DNA of 64,000 nt from Amycolatopsis umgeniensis (GTDB lineage: Bacteria > Actinomycetota > Actinomycetes > Mycobacteriales > Pseudonocardiaceae): contig NZ_JACHMX010000001.1 in the NCBI RefSeq assembly GCF_014205155.1, positions 6,014,001 through 6,078,000 on the forward strand, written 5' to 3'. Positions within the stretch are counted from its first letter, which is position 1, and the number at the start of each line of letters is the position of its first letter. Below the pieces are notes generated by a model. That model worked only from the letters and a program-made list of their open reading frames with translations. It did no database searches and had not been told where the DNA came from. Below are positions 17,610-26,623 of the stretch, piece after piece. Position numbers and translations under genes: made by a program.

Positions 17610-18752
17610 TCAGGGCGTGTCCCGGTCCGGCGCCGACAGCAGCGCCTCCGCCCACCGTGCCCGGGGATCGACGTCGACCAGCAGCGCCTTGACCAGCAGC
17701 GTCGCCGGTACGGCGAGGACCGCGCCGAGCGGGCCCAGCAGCCAGGTCCAGAACACGAGCGCGAGGACGGTGACCAAAGTGGACAGACCGACCGAGCCCG
17801 CGACGAACCGGGGCTGGATCAGCGACTGCACCACGAAGTTCAGCAGGAGATACACGACGAGCGTCACGAGCATGACACGCCATCCGCCGTCGAGGAGCGC
17901 GATGAGGGCGGGCGGGGCCACCCCGATCACGAAACCCACGTTCGGCACGTAATTGGTGACGAAGGACAACAAGCCCCAAAGTACGGCCGCGGGAACGCCT
18001 ATGAGGGCGAGCGCGACGGTGTCGAGTGCCGCTACCAAACCGCCGAAAACCGTCGTCACGAGCAGATAGCGCCGGGTGCCGAAAGCGAAACGACGCAACG
18101 CCGCGCTGATCCACGGCCGATCGCGCGCGATACGCCCGAGCCGTTGGCCCGCCCACGCCGATTCGGTGCTCAGGAACAACATCAACGCCAGCAGGAACGC
18201 CAGGTTCGTGACCAGGCCGCCGACGCCGGAGAGCAGGGAACCGGCGAAACCGATCAGTTTCCCGGCATCCACAGTGGACAGGATCTCGCGGAGCTCCCGA
18301 TCGCCGACCCCGAACCCGCCGAGGAACGCCATGCCGTCCCGCAGGAGCTCGTCGGCCTGTGCGGCGTAATGCGGGAGCAGGGCCGACAACTGCGCGAGCG
18401 AGACCACGATCACCAGGAACAACGCGAACAACGCGGCGTAGACGGCGACGACCAGGACGGCGACCGTGAGCCAGCGCGGCAGGCCTTTGCCACGCAACCA
18501 GGTTCGCACCGGATCGAGGGTGATCACGATGACCAGGGCGAGGAACATCGGCCCGACGAGCCAGGCGACGGCGTGGAGTCCGGCCGATACGACGACGGCG
18601 GAGGCGGATCCCAGCAGCACGACCAAGGCGCGGGGTAACGGTTTGCTTTCGCCTTGTACCTCCGAGGGTGCCTGGGAAACGGGCGGAGCGGCCGTCCGGC
18701 GAGGCCATCTGAACCGATACGCGGGGAATAGGTCGAGCGAGACTCGCACCAT
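17610..18752 (-). CDS. AI-2E family transporter (PerM/YdiK-like permease)
   Basis: 380 aa with about eight hydrophobic segments. Typical family features are an N-terminal pair of helices, a central soluble stretch, and the C-terminal core with GLLSFVTNYVPNVGFVIG (about residue 255) and LLGPLGAVLAVPATLL (about 345). Start 18752 (MVRVSLDLFPAYRF) has GAAGGG upstream; a longer frame exists to 18854. Members are thought to move small molecules or ions across the membrane; the name reflects one family member and does not imply autoinducer transport here. Confidence 0.85.
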   Translation of the reverse strand: MVRVSLDLFPAYRFRWPRRTAAPPVSQAPSEVQGESKPLPRALVVLLGSASAVVVSAGLHAVAWLVGPMFLALVIVITLDPVRTWLRGKGLPRWLTVAVLVVAVYAALFALFLVIVVSLAQLSALLPHYAAQADELLRDGMAFLGGFGVGDRELREILSTVDAGKLIGFAGSLLSGVGGLVTNLAFLLALMLFLSTESAWAGQRLGRIARDRPWISAALRRFAFGTRRYLLVTTVFGGLVAALDTVALALIGVPAAVLWGLLSFVTNYVPNVGFVIGVAPPALIALLDGGWRVMLVTLVVYLLLNFVVQSLIQPRFVAGSVGLSTLVTVLALVFWTWLLGPLGAVLAVPATLLVKALLVDVDPRARWAEALLSAPDRDTP

Positions 18753-19027
18753 GCGACGCCCTTCGGAGACGGTCGGACAATCGGTGCGTCCCACCGTGAC
18801 AGGCCGCCCCGGCCTGGGAATCACCCGGCGCGGGCGAAAGTGAAAGCGAAACATTTTCGATCGCGCGCGCCTTCCGAAAAGAGGGATTCCGCCCGGCCGG
18901 GACGGCGCGCACGGCGAAATCCATCGCCGTGCGCCGGCACCTGGGAGACCTCCGGAAATTCAGGTATACGTGGAAGGGACAGCGCCACCGGGGAGGACGG
19001 TATGGCGCGTCAGGCAAGGGGGAATTC

Positions 19028-20380
19028 ATGTTCGACGAACGTATTGTCGCCGATCACGTCAGTCCGGCCGCGAAGCCGAAGATCAGAGTGCTGTTCTACA
19101 CGGACTTCATCGGACTCAAGGGAGGCGGTGGTTTCGCACTGGGCATTCTTCGCGATGTGATCTTGGCGAACCAGCCGTTCTTCGCGCAGTTCGAGATCGA
19201 TTTGATCAATCGGCACGAGGGCGGCCACGCGGCCAGAAAACTCACTCCCGCGGTACTCGGCGGATACGAGCAGGTGTGGTTCTTCGGCCTGCTGCAGAGC
19301 AACATGCCGGGAGAGCCGGAAAACGAACTCGTGGACGCGGAGGTCGCGGCGCTGCGGGCCTGGATGGACGCGGGCGGTGGCGTGCTCATCACCGGCGACC
19401 ACTCCAATCCGCGTCCGCCGGGAGCGGATCCGTCGCTGCCCGAGTACCTGAACCTGGGGCGGGCGCTGGGACATCGGGTCCCGAGGGCGGGCGAGCTGCG
19501 GGTGTGGAACGACCGGCCGGACTCGAGTATCGAGTTCAGCCACAACACCCATCAGCCCGACCCTTGGGGCAACGACCTCAACGACGTGATCCCGAACGAT
19601 TTCGACCCGTACCCGCAGGAGCTGATCCTGCGGAAGCGGCTCGGCAGGCCGCACCCGCTGTTCCAGGGCAGGCGCGGCCCGATCACGATCTTCCCGGACC
19701 ACATGCACGAGGGGCAGCTGCTCATTCCCGAGCGGTTCCCGGCGGAGGTCTGGCCGTCGGGTCGCACGGGCCAGCCGAAGCCCGAGATCGTCGCGCAGGG
19801 CACCGACAAGCGCAACGGTCAGGTCTACGGCGTGTCCACTGTGTACGACGGCGCGGCCGCCGGGGTCGGGCGGATCGTCGCCGACGCCACGTGGCACCAC
19901 TATTTCGACATCAACCTGTGGGGTTTCCAAAAGGGCGGTGAGGTGCTCGACAAGCTCACCGAGTACTACGTGAACCTCACGCTGTGGCTGGCGCCGAAGT
20001 CGATCAAGCTCGAGGTGAACGCGCAGCTGCTGTACTGGCTGTCGCACAACCTGAGCCTCCGCGCGGTGTTGCCGGAGGGTTTCCGCGTGCCGGGGAGCAC
20101 CGCGGCGGGCCTGGTCCGCGAGGTCGCCGGGCAGGGTGTGCTGGACGATCTCGTCTGGCCGCTGGAAGGTACGCCGGCGGCGCCGGTGGAACTGTTGCTG
20201 GGTGGTGTCGTCAAGGAGTCCGTCGCCGCGTTGAGCGGTGCGGACGTCGAGGCTTTCGACACCACCGGCGTCATCGAACGGGGTCTGCGGGCGGGGGCCG
20301 AAGAGTACGCCGCCGAGTTGCGAACAGCGCTCGGCGACGTCGAAGGCCTGAGCGAGTTCATCTCGCAGGGCATTCGCTGA
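19028..20380 (+). CDS. 450-aa protein of unknown function, GATase1/ThuA-like N-terminus
   Basis: No family firmly recognised. The N-terminal 300 residues look like an alpha/beta fold: IRVLFYTDFIGLKGGGGFALG (residues about 19-39), YEQVWFFGLLQSN (about 82), LRAWMDAGGGVLITGDHSNP (about 113) and TIFPDHMHEGQLLIPERFP (about 225), a strand-loop order like class I glutamine-amidotransferase/ThuA proteins but without an obvious catalytic Cys. The last 130 residues (LLYWLSHNLSLRAVLPEGFR onward) form an alpha-helical tail ending in Glu-rich helices. ATG 19028 is preceded by AAGGGGG. There is no signal peptide. It stands alone. Confidence 0.7.
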   Translation: MFDERIVADHVSPAAKPKIRVLFYTDFIGLKGGGGFALGILRDVILANQPFFAQFEIDLINRHEGGHAARKLTPAVLGGYEQVWFFGLLQSNMPGEPENELVDAEVAALRAWMDAGGGVLITGDHSNPRPPGADPSLPEYLNLGRALGHRVPRAGELRVWNDRPDSSIEFSHNTHQPDPWGNDLNDVIPNDFDPYPQELILRKRLGRPHPLFQGRRGPITIFPDHMHEGQLLIPERFPAEVWPSGRTGQPKPEIVAQGTDKRNGQVYGVSTVYDGAAAGVGRIVADATWHHYFDINLWGFQKGGEVLDKLTEYYVNLTLWLAPKSIKLEVNAQLLYWLSHNLSLRAVLPEGFRVPGSTAAGLVREVAGQGVLDDLVWPLEGTPAAPVELLLGGVVKESVAALSGADVEAFDTTGVIERGLRAGAEEYAAELRTALGDVEGLSEFISQGIR

Positions 20381-20720
20381 CCTGAACAGGGGTCGTGAGT
20401 GGCGATTATCGAGGGGTGGGTCGACCGTGGTGTGGTCAGGTCTTTCTGTGTCGAAGCCCTGCCCTCACTCTTGTCTGCCTTGCAGTGACTGCTGGTGCTT
20501 CTGGGGCACGGGTGTCCGTGAAGGGACCCTTCCCTACCTTGAGCGTAGGGAAGGAGGCCTTCACGGACATGCCCCGACAGGAGAGGTTGCCCTACCCCTC
20601 ACTAGAACTGTCATCGCCACTCACGGCCCCCAGCGCGGTCCTCGGGTGGTCACTCGATGCGGTGACGGCGGCATCGCGCCGCGCCCCGTGGGTATTCCTC
20701 CGGAAACGGAGGAGGCAACG
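20381..20720. other. 340-bp spacer with one hairpin
   Basis: Carries the inverted repeat at 20513-20569 and the promoter region of the small membrane-protein gene at 20721. No convincing gene. Confidence 0.6.
20513..20569. terminator. inverted repeat, GTGAAGG family, diverged copy
   Basis: Arms 20513-20536 and 20546-20569 match at 21 of 24 positions around a 9-nt loop. Three changes in the left arm (GGACCC instead of CCTCC-type sequence) show that this copy has begun to decay. Confidence 0.65.
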
Positions 20721-21194
20721 ATGCCCGACAACGAGCTTCCGGGTTTCCTGATCATCGGCTTGATCTTCGTCGTCGCGGACGGCCAGATCCTCTATCGCGG
20801 CGCCCGCCGCTACTTGAGTGGGCCGGACGCCCGTGAGGGCGGCGGATCGGTGGCCTGGATGGTGGTGACCGTCTTCCATCTGGCCGCGATCGGCGTGCTG
20901 GCGCTGCTCGCGGTCGTGGCCCCGGACTGGTCCGGGTCGACAGCGGCCTTCATCGGCAGGCTGGGTGTCTTCCTGCTGCTCATGGCCGTGGCCCACGTGC
21001 TCACGCTGTCGGTGCTCGCCGGCAGGCGCCAGGACACCGCCGTCGAATCCCGCTACCGCGCTCGCCGGACCGACGAGCCGGTGACGACGTCCGACGAGCT
21101 CGCCCAGCCGACGGTCACGCCGGTGCCGGGGCAGGAGGGCCGGTCTCCTCGGGTGAGCCCGGATCTCGGGGACCACGGTCCCTATCGGGCTTGA
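20721..21194 (+). CDS. small membrane protein of unknown function
   Basis: 157 aa. Three hydrophobic segments (FLIIGLIFVVADGQILY, VVTVFHLAAIGVLALLAVV, GVFLLLMAVAHVLTLSVL) and a hydrophilic C-terminal tail of about 60 residues rich in charged residues and Pro. The ATG has GGAGG upstream. The 3' 80 bp overlap the end of the convergent TetR-family gene (stop at 21115). Function is unknown. Confidence 0.7.
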   Translation: MPDNELPGFLIIGLIFVVADGQILYRGARRYLSGPDAREGGGSVAWMVVTVFHLAAIGVLALLAVVAPDWSGSTAAFIGRLGVFLLLMAVAHVLTLSVLAGRRQDTAVESRYRARRTDEPVTTSDELAQPTVTPVPGQEGRSPRVSPDLGDHGPYRA

Positions 21195-21789
21195 GGCCGA
21201 GAGCGAGCCGGAGCTGGCGCGCCCACCAGCGCACCTGGGCGGCCGAATCGTCCGCGGTGTCCGTGATCCCGGCACTGCGCCGGAAGGCGCTTCCGTAGAG
21301 GGCCTCCGTCGCCATCGCCTGATGCAGGGCGGCGACGGCGAGCCGGGTGTCGTCGAGTGAAGTGCCGGGTGGGCGGAGGCGGTGGAGGGCGTCGACGACC
21401 GGCGCGAGCATCCCGCTGCCCTGATCCCGCCAGCCCGCCGTGTGCAGCGCGACCGCGAGTTCGCCGTAACCGCGCTGGTACAGGGCGTGGAGGGCCTCGA
21501 CGAGTTCGAGCAGGTCGGTCTCGTGGTCCAGCCATCCCCCGAGAACGTCCTGAAGCGCGTCTCGAAGGCGGCGGCCGCCGTGCCGGAGCAGTTCGGCGAG
21601 CAGCTTTTCGCGATTACCGAAGTGGTGGGCGACGCCGGCGTCGGTCATGCCGACCCGCGCGGCCACCGCGCGCATCTGGACGGCGGCCAGACCGGACTCG
21701 GCCAGCAGTGAAGCCGCGGCGTCGAGGATCAGCCGCCGGGCCTCGTCCGGAGTCCTTCTCGCTCGGGGTGTCGTCACGATCGGCACCAT
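21115..21789 (-). CDS. TetR-family transcriptional repressor
   Basis: About 224 aa. The N-terminal helix-turn-helix is clear: TPDEARRLILDAAASLLAE, AVQMRAVAARVGMTDAGVAHHFGNREKLLAELLR. The C-terminal ligand domain is divergent. Start 21789 (MVPIVTTPRARR) overlaps the first operator dyad; GTG 21777 is an alternative. It is divergent from an alpha/beta hydrolase gene, with a double palindrome in the 58-bp gap, the standard layout of a self-regulating repressor that also controls its neighbour. The ligand is unknown, perhaps the hydrolase substrate. Confidence 0.9.
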   Translation of the reverse strand: MVPIVTTPRARRTPDEARRLILDAAASLLAESGLAAVQMRAVAARVGMTDAGVAHHFGNREKLLAELLRHGGRRLRDALQDVLGGWLDHETDLLELVEALHALYQRGYGELAVALHTAGWRDQGSGMLAPVVDALHRLRPPGTSLDDTRLAVAALHQAMATEALYGSAFRRSAGITDTADDSAAQVRWWARQLRLALGLKPDRDRGPRDPGSPEETGPPAPAPA

Positions 21790-21835
21790 ACCTTGAGTCG
21801 CCAAGGTAAGTGCGTTACCTTGGCATCTCAAGGTA
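21789..21835. promoter_or_regulatory. double-dyad operator for the TetR-family repressor
   Basis: Four copies of an ACCTTG/CAAGGT motif are arranged as TACCTTGAG (21789), CCAAGGTA (21801), TACCTTGG (21816) and CTCAAGGTA (21827). The whole 47-bp block is a near-perfect palindrome apart from the small centre spacers. It fills the gap between the divergent TetR and hydrolase genes. Confidence 0.85.
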
Positions 21836-21847
21836 AGCGGGGGAGCG

Positions 21848-22558
21848 ATGACCGAAATCAGTCTCGACCTGGGGGAAGTCACCCTCCGGGGCACGGTGAC
21901 AGGCACCGGGCCGACGGTTCTGCTGCTCCACGCGGGCGGCGAGCGGCGCGGGGTCTGGGCCCCGGTCGCGGCCGTGCTGGCCCGGCGCGGGCTCCGGACG
22001 GTGGCCTTCGACCTGCGTGGTCACGGGGACAGCTCCGGCAAGGCGACCACGCTCCGGCAGCTCGCCGACGACGTGGTCGGGATGATCGGGAGCCAGCGGG
22101 CGCCGATCGTCCTCGTGGGCGCCTCGATCGGCGGGCTCGCCGCCATCGCCGCCCTCGCGGACCCCGCCGTCGCGGATCGTGCGGCCGGACTGGTGCTCGT
22201 CGACGTCGTCCCCGACCTGCCCCCGGCCCGGGTGCGCTCGTGGCTCGATTTCCAAGGGCTCGGCGGCCGCTACACCCAGGTCGTGGACGACGTCCTCGGG
22301 TCGGGCACCGCCCTGTTCGCGACGGCCGGGGCCCTGGACCTGCCGATCTTGGTGGTGCACGGAGGTCCGGGGTCCCCGCTCGACGACTCCGACGTGCGCC
22401 GCCTGCGTACGGCCAATCGCCGGGTCACCGTGGCCCGCGTGCCGTCCGCCGGTCATCTCGTGGCGCGGGACGCCCCGGAAGAGCTCGCCGACCTCGTCTC
22501 GGCGCACGCCCTCGCGTGGCGAGGCCGGGAATCCCGACCGGACGAATACGCAGAGTGA
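21848..22558 (+). CDS. alpha/beta hydrolase
   Basis: 236 aa. Classic alpha/beta hydrolase order: LLLHAGGERRGVW (oxyanion loop, about residue 25), FDLRGHGDSSG (about 55), nucleophile elbow GASIGG (Ser about 97), a late Asp region (ILVVHGGPGSPLDDSD) and the catalytic His in PSAGHLVARD (about 205). The ATG has GGGGGAGCG upstream. It is probably repressed by the divergent TetR protein through the double dyad. The substrate is unknown. Confidence 0.85.
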   Translation: MTEISLDLGEVTLRGTVTGTGPTVLLLHAGGERRGVWAPVAAVLARRGLRTVAFDLRGHGDSSGKATTLRQLADDVVGMIGSQRAPIVLVGASIGGLAAIAALADPAVADRAAGLVLVDVVPDLPPARVRSWLDFQGLGGRYTQVVDDVLGSGTALFATAGALDLPILVVHGGPGSPLDDSDVRRLRTANRRVTVARVPSAGHLVARDAPEELADLVSAHALAWRGRESRPDEYAE

Positions 22559-22933
22559 ATACGTCCGGGAATTCTTTTCCTCCGCCGGGCCGTCTTCTCC
22601 GGAATTGCCGAAACGCGCGTTTCGGGCGTCGGACGGTGTTAGGGTTGCCGAGGTCGCGCCAGAGGTCGCGTCCCGGCCTTCGGCGGCTGAGGTCTTGATC
22701 ACTTGACGGCCGCTGTCTGTGGTACCCGTCACTGGCCGGTTTCGGTCCGGCGGCCGGGCGGGCAAGATCAGTGGTCAGGCGGCCGCGGGGCAGGTGGGGA
22801 GCGCGGTCCGGCCCCTGCGAACAGGGGCTCACCACGGACGATCGGCAGGGCGTGCACGCCCCGCTACCAAGCGGTAACATATTGTCGGCGCCTCGAAAAC
22901 CCCATCTGAGTCGGCAATACCGTGCTGCCTACA
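22559..22933. other. 375-bp spacer upstream of vanHAX
   Basis: Promoter region of the resistance operon. Small overlapping dyads (CCGCT-ACCA-AGCGG and TACC-AAGC-GGTA) lie at 22861-22877. No Bbr-type site and no gene seen. Confidence 0.5.
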
Positions 22934-23974
22934 ATGTCCGGCATGACCTACAGCGAACCAGCGCGATCAGCTGCCCCCCGCACCGGATCGCTGGCGTCCG
23001 CGTCCTCCTCGGCCGTCTTGGCGAGGGGAATCACGATTTATGGATGCGGACAGGACGAGGCCGCCTTGTTCCGGGAGATGGCGCCTCGTTTCGGTGTAGT
23101 GCCGACCATCGTCGAGGAACCGGTATCCGAGGTCAATCTCGAGCTGGCAATCGGTAATCGATGCATCAGTGTCGGTCATAAGACCCCGATCTCGAATTCC
23201 CTTCTTCTCGCGCTCGGTAAAGCCGGTGTGGAGTACATTTCCACCAGGAGTATCGGGTTCAACCACATCGACGTGGAGTACGCCGAGAGCGTCGGCATCT
23301 CCGTCGGCAACGTCGCCTACTCGCCGGACAGCGTGGCCGACTTCACGCTGATGCTGATGCTGATGGCGGTACGCGACGCCAAATCCATCATCCGCCGCAC
23401 CGAAGTGCACGACTACCGGCTGAACGAGGTGCGCGGGAAAGAGCTGCGCGACCTGACCATCGGGGTGGTCGGGACGGGGCGCATCGGGGTCGCGGTCCTG
23501 GACAGGCTGCGTGGCTTCGGCAGCCGGGTGCTGGCCTACGACACGCTGCGCACCGCGGACGCCGATTACGTCTCTCTCGATGAATTGCTACAGCAGAGCG
23601 ACATCGTGACCCTTCACGTACCGCTCAACACGGATACGCGCCATCTGCTCGATGCCCGGAACATCGAGCAGATGAAGGACGGCGCGTATGTCATCAACAC
23701 CGGACGTGGTCCGCTCATCGAAAACGAGGCCCTCATCGCGGCCCTGGAAAGCGGAAAACTGGGCGGTGCGGCACTGGACGTCGTCGAAGGAGAGGAAGGT
23801 ATCTTCTACGCCGACTGCCGGAACAAGGCCATCGACGGCAAACCGTTGCTACGGTTGCAGGAACTGCCGAACGTGCTCATCAGTCCGCATACCGCCTACT
23901 ACACCGACCACGCGTTGAGTGACACTGTCGAAAATTCCATCATCAATTGTCTCAAATTCGAAAGCGGGAAGTAG
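22934..23974 (+). CDS. vanH: VanH, D-lactate dehydrogenase (glycopeptide self-resistance)
   Basis: About 346 aa. NADH-dependent 2-hydroxyacid dehydrogenase that reduces pyruvate to D-lactate for VanA. The Rossmann motif GVVGTGRIG (about residue 180), catalytic Arg in INTGRGPLI, the Glu in the ALDVVEGEEG region and the His in ISPHTAYYT are all present. No clear ribosome site decides among GTG 22922, ATG 22934 and ATG 22943. One base separates its stop from vanA. Codon use is less GC-rich than in the NRPS genes. The order vanH-vanA-vanX matches other glycopeptide producers and resistant enterococci. Confidence 0.93.
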   Translation: MSGMTYSEPARSAAPRTGSLASASSSAVLARGITIYGCGQDEAALFREMAPRFGVVPTIVEEPVSEVNLELAIGNRCISVGHKTPISNSLLLALGKAGVEYISTRSIGFNHIDVEYAESVGISVGNVAYSPDSVADFTLMLMLMAVRDAKSIIRRTEVHDYRLNEVRGKELRDLTIGVVGTGRIGVAVLDRLRGFGSRVLAYDTLRTADADYVSLDELLQQSDIVTLHVPLNTDTRHLLDARNIEQMKDGAYVINTGRGPLIENEALIAALESGKLGGAALDVVEGEEGIFYADCRNKAIDGKPLLRLQELPNVLISPHTAYYTDHALSDTVENSIINCLKFESGK

Positions 23975-23975
23975 C

Positions 23976-25019
23976 ATGGATAGGTTGAAAATCGGAATTC
24001 TGTTCGGCGGGCTTTCCGAAGAACACCCTATCTCCATCAAGTCCGCGCAAGAGGTCGCGAAGAACCTCGATCTCGAAAAGTACGAGCCGTTCTACATCGG
24101 GATCACGCAGAGTGGCTCCTGGATGCTGTGCGACGGACCCTCCGCCGACTGGGAGCAGACCGGGAACTGCCGTCCGGCCATCCTGTCGCCGGACCGCGGC
24201 ACGCACGGGCTGCTGGTGCTGGACGAGGGCAAGTACGAGACGATCGCCCTGGACCTGGTGCTGCCCGTCCTGCACGGCAAGTTCGGTGAAGACGGCACGG
24301 TGCAGGGTCTGCTGGAGTTCTCCGGCATCCCCTACGTCGGCTGCGACCTCCCGAGCTCGGTCATGTGCATCGACAAGTCCCTCACCTACGCCGTCGTCCG
24401 CGAGGCGGGGATCGCCACGCCGAACTTCTGGATCCTCACGGCGGACAACGACGTCGACGCCGACCAGCTGAACTACCCCGTTTTCGTGAAGCCGGCCCGT
24501 TCGGGTTCGTCCTTCGGCGTCAGCAAGGTCTCCTCGAAGGAAGAGCTGCCCGCCGCCCTGGCGGAGGCGCGTCAGTACGACGGCAAGATCCTGATCGAAG
24601 AAGCCGTCATCGGCAGCGAAATCGGCTGCTCCGTCCTCGGCGACGGCGACGACCTACTGACGGGTGAGGTCGACCGGGTCGCGCTGACCCACGGGTTCTT
24701 CAAGATCCACCAGGAAGAAAGCCCCGAGACCGGTTCCGAGAACTCGAGCTTCATCGTTCCCGCGGACATCCCGGAGGAGTCGAGCACGCTCGTCAAGGAG
24801 ACCGCGAAGGTCATCTACCGCGCCCTGGGCTGCAGTGGGCTCGCGCGGGTCGACCTGTTCCTCAAGGAAGACGGAAGCGTCGTCCTCAACGAGGTCAACA
24901 CCCTTCCCGGCCTGACCTCCTACAGCCGCTACCCGCGGATGATGGCGGCCGCCGGCATCTCGCTCGGTGAAGTGATCGACAGGCTGGCGAAGCTGACCCT
25001 GGCGGGGCGCAACGGATGA
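23976..25019 (+). CDS. vanA: VanA-type D-Ala-D-Lac ligase
   Basis: 347-aa ATP-grasp ligase that joins D-alanine and D-lactate, so that peptidoglycan precursors end in D-Lac and no longer bind the antibiotic. Family features are LFGGLSEEHPISIKSA at the N-terminus, VLHGKFGEDGTVQG, the ATP-grasp FVKPARSGSSFGVSKV, and LNEVNTLPGLTSYSRYP at the C-terminus. The omega-loop segment LTHGFFKIHQE carries the His that marks D-Ala-D-Lac ligases and distinguishes them from D-Ala-D-Ala ligases. It overlaps vanX by four bases (ATGA). Confidence 0.95.
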   Translation: MDRLKIGILFGGLSEEHPISIKSAQEVAKNLDLEKYEPFYIGITQSGSWMLCDGPSADWEQTGNCRPAILSPDRGTHGLLVLDEGKYETIALDLVLPVLHGKFGEDGTVQGLLEFSGIPYVGCDLPSSVMCIDKSLTYAVVREAGIATPNFWILTADNDVDADQLNYPVFVKPARSGSSFGVSKVSSKEELPAALAEARQYDGKILIEEAVIGSEIGCSVLGDGDDLLTGEVDRVALTHGFFKIHQEESPETGSENSSFIVPADIPEESSTLVKETAKVIYRALGCSGLARVDLFLKEDGSVVLNEVNTLPGLTSYSRYPRMMAAAGISLGEVIDRLAKLTLAGRNG

Positions 25020-25624
25020 AAGACGATTTCGTCTTCGTAGACGAGGTTGTGTCCGGAATCCGCTGGGACGCCAAGTACGCCACGTGGGACAACTTCACCG
25101 GCAAGCCGGTGGACGGCTATCTGGTGAACCGTGTCGTCGGCACGCGTGCGTTCTGCGCGGCGCTGGAGAAGGCGCGGGACAAGGCCGAGTCGCTCGGCTT
25201 CGGCCTCCTTCTCTGGGACGTCTACCGTCCACAGCGCGCCGTGGATCGCTTCATGCGCTGGGCGGAAGAGCCCGAAGACGGCCGTAAGAAGGCAAGGCAC
25301 TACCCGAACATCGACAGGCCGCAGATGTTCGAGCAGGGCTACGTCGCCACCAAGTCGGGTCACAGCCGGGGAAGTACGGTGGACCTGACGCTCTACCGCT
25401 TGGACACCGGCGAGCTCGCCGACATGGGTGGCGACCACGACGTGATGGACGTCGTCTCGCACCACGGCGCGCCGGGGATCACGCAGGAGCAGGAGAAGAA
25501 CCGCAAGACCCTCTGTTCCGTCATGGAGGACAGCGGGTTCAGCGCGTACGAGTGCGAGTGGTGGCACTACAACTTGAAGGACGAACCGTATCCGGACACC
25601 TATTTCGACTTTCCCATCGCTTAG
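25016..25624 (+). CDS. vanX: VanX, zinc D-Ala-D-Ala dipeptidase
   Basis: 202-aa zinc hydrolase that removes D-Ala-D-Ala, leaving D-Ala-D-Lac for the cell wall. Zinc ligands are visible at His116 and Asp123 (SGHSRGSTVDLTL) and His184 (EWWHY), with the catalytic Glu just before it; Arg in YRPQRAV is the expected substrate-binding residue. Length and numbering agree with enterococcal VanX. It is the last gene of the vanHAX operon and is followed by a strong hairpin at 25667. Confidence 0.95.
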   Translation: MKDDFVFVDEVVSGIRWDAKYATWDNFTGKPVDGYLVNRVVGTRAFCAALEKARDKAESLGFGLLLWDVYRPQRAVDRFMRWAEEPEDGRKKARHYPNIDRPQMFEQGYVATKSGHSRGSTVDLTLYRLDTGELADMGGDHDVMDVVSHHGAPGITQEQEKNRKTLCSVMEDSGFSAYECEWWHYNLKDEPYPDTYFDFPIA

Positions 25625-25666
25625 CCGCTGGGAAGGTGGCCGGTGTCCGGCCGGTCGTTCACGATG

Positions 25667-25706
25667 ATGCCGCGGGTCCCCCGGACGGGGGGTCCGCGGC
25701 ATTTCT
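25667..25706 (+). terminator. rho-independent-type terminator after vanX
   Basis: Arms 25667-25682 and 25687-25702 pair over 16 positions with two G-U wobbles and a 4-nt loop, 42 nt after the vanX stop, followed by TTCTGT. A smaller dyad (GGACAG-N6-CTGTCC, 25713-25730) follows. Confidence 0.75.
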
Positions 25707-26623
25707 GTCATTGGACAGATTTTGCTGTCCTGTCAAAGAAACCCTCCTCCTGGCGGGTCGGCGTGCGCCCACCCCTGGGTGAAAAGGTGGAGAACGTCGG
25801 CTTTGCCGCCGACCACCACGATGTGGACGACGCACGGTCCTGTTCACCTTGGCATCCCTCACTTTGCTCTCGGTGCGAGTCGGCTTCGGACCAGCCAGTG
25901 GGAGACCGACTCGACCGTTCGTGTGAATAAGTGTCGAAGTCCGGAACGGGACGAGCGGGCGCGGTGACGATCCCCGCGTGACAAAGCAAGTCCCGCGAAC
26001 GGCCTAATCCGTCCTGCGAACAGCCCAGCCCGTGACGTCCGTGAGCAGGGTATGCGGGGGTGCCGTACTTATGGACGGCGAGCGAGTCAATACCGATGTG
26101 AAAGTTACGAATAATGATCTTGGGCGGCCAGATCGCTGCGGAAATTACACTGTTCGTCAATTGCCGACAACGATTGGCCATGCCATGCTGCTGAGGTGTG
26201 CAACTCGCTGGGGTTGACAAGATGCGCACTTACTGGGGACCGAGGGAGGACGACGTTGACTCGCGACCGCGAGGAAGTCATGGTTTCCGGCCGGTGATCC
26301 GCTGGGCCGAATGGGTGTCGAGAACAAAGGATCGAAACTTCCGAGACCTCGCGTTGTCGTGGGTTCCGGCTTCTTCGGGCTGAACGGGTGTAGGCCCTTG
26401 CCGGACCGAGGCGGCTGCGCGAATGTCTTGAGGAGAGCGTCATCCGGGGTGAGTGAAGGATGTCCTTCGGCCCCGGAGTTCGTCTGAGTGCACGCTGCCA
26501 CCGGTCATCTGGGAGACCGTGGAGGCGGCCCGCCTGCGTGGGCCCGCCGGGAGCGTTCGAATAGTCCTCACCGTCGAGGACGCCCGCCGCGGCCGGAAAC
26601 GCGTGCCGGACGGGAATCGTGGT
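25707..26623. other. roughly 0.9-kb non-coding stretch between vanX and the activator gene
   Basis: No gene has a convincing start, ribosome site or protein-like composition on either strand. Base composition is less GC-rich than the surroundings, especially 26090-26165. A TTGACA hexamer at 26214 has no matching -10 at normal spacing. It may be promoter region or the remnant of an old junction between the resistance and biosynthesis parts. Confidence 0.5.

Noticed and set aside
26214..26245. TTGACA promoter candidate
   Set aside because: No acceptable -10 hexamer at 16-18 bp spacing.
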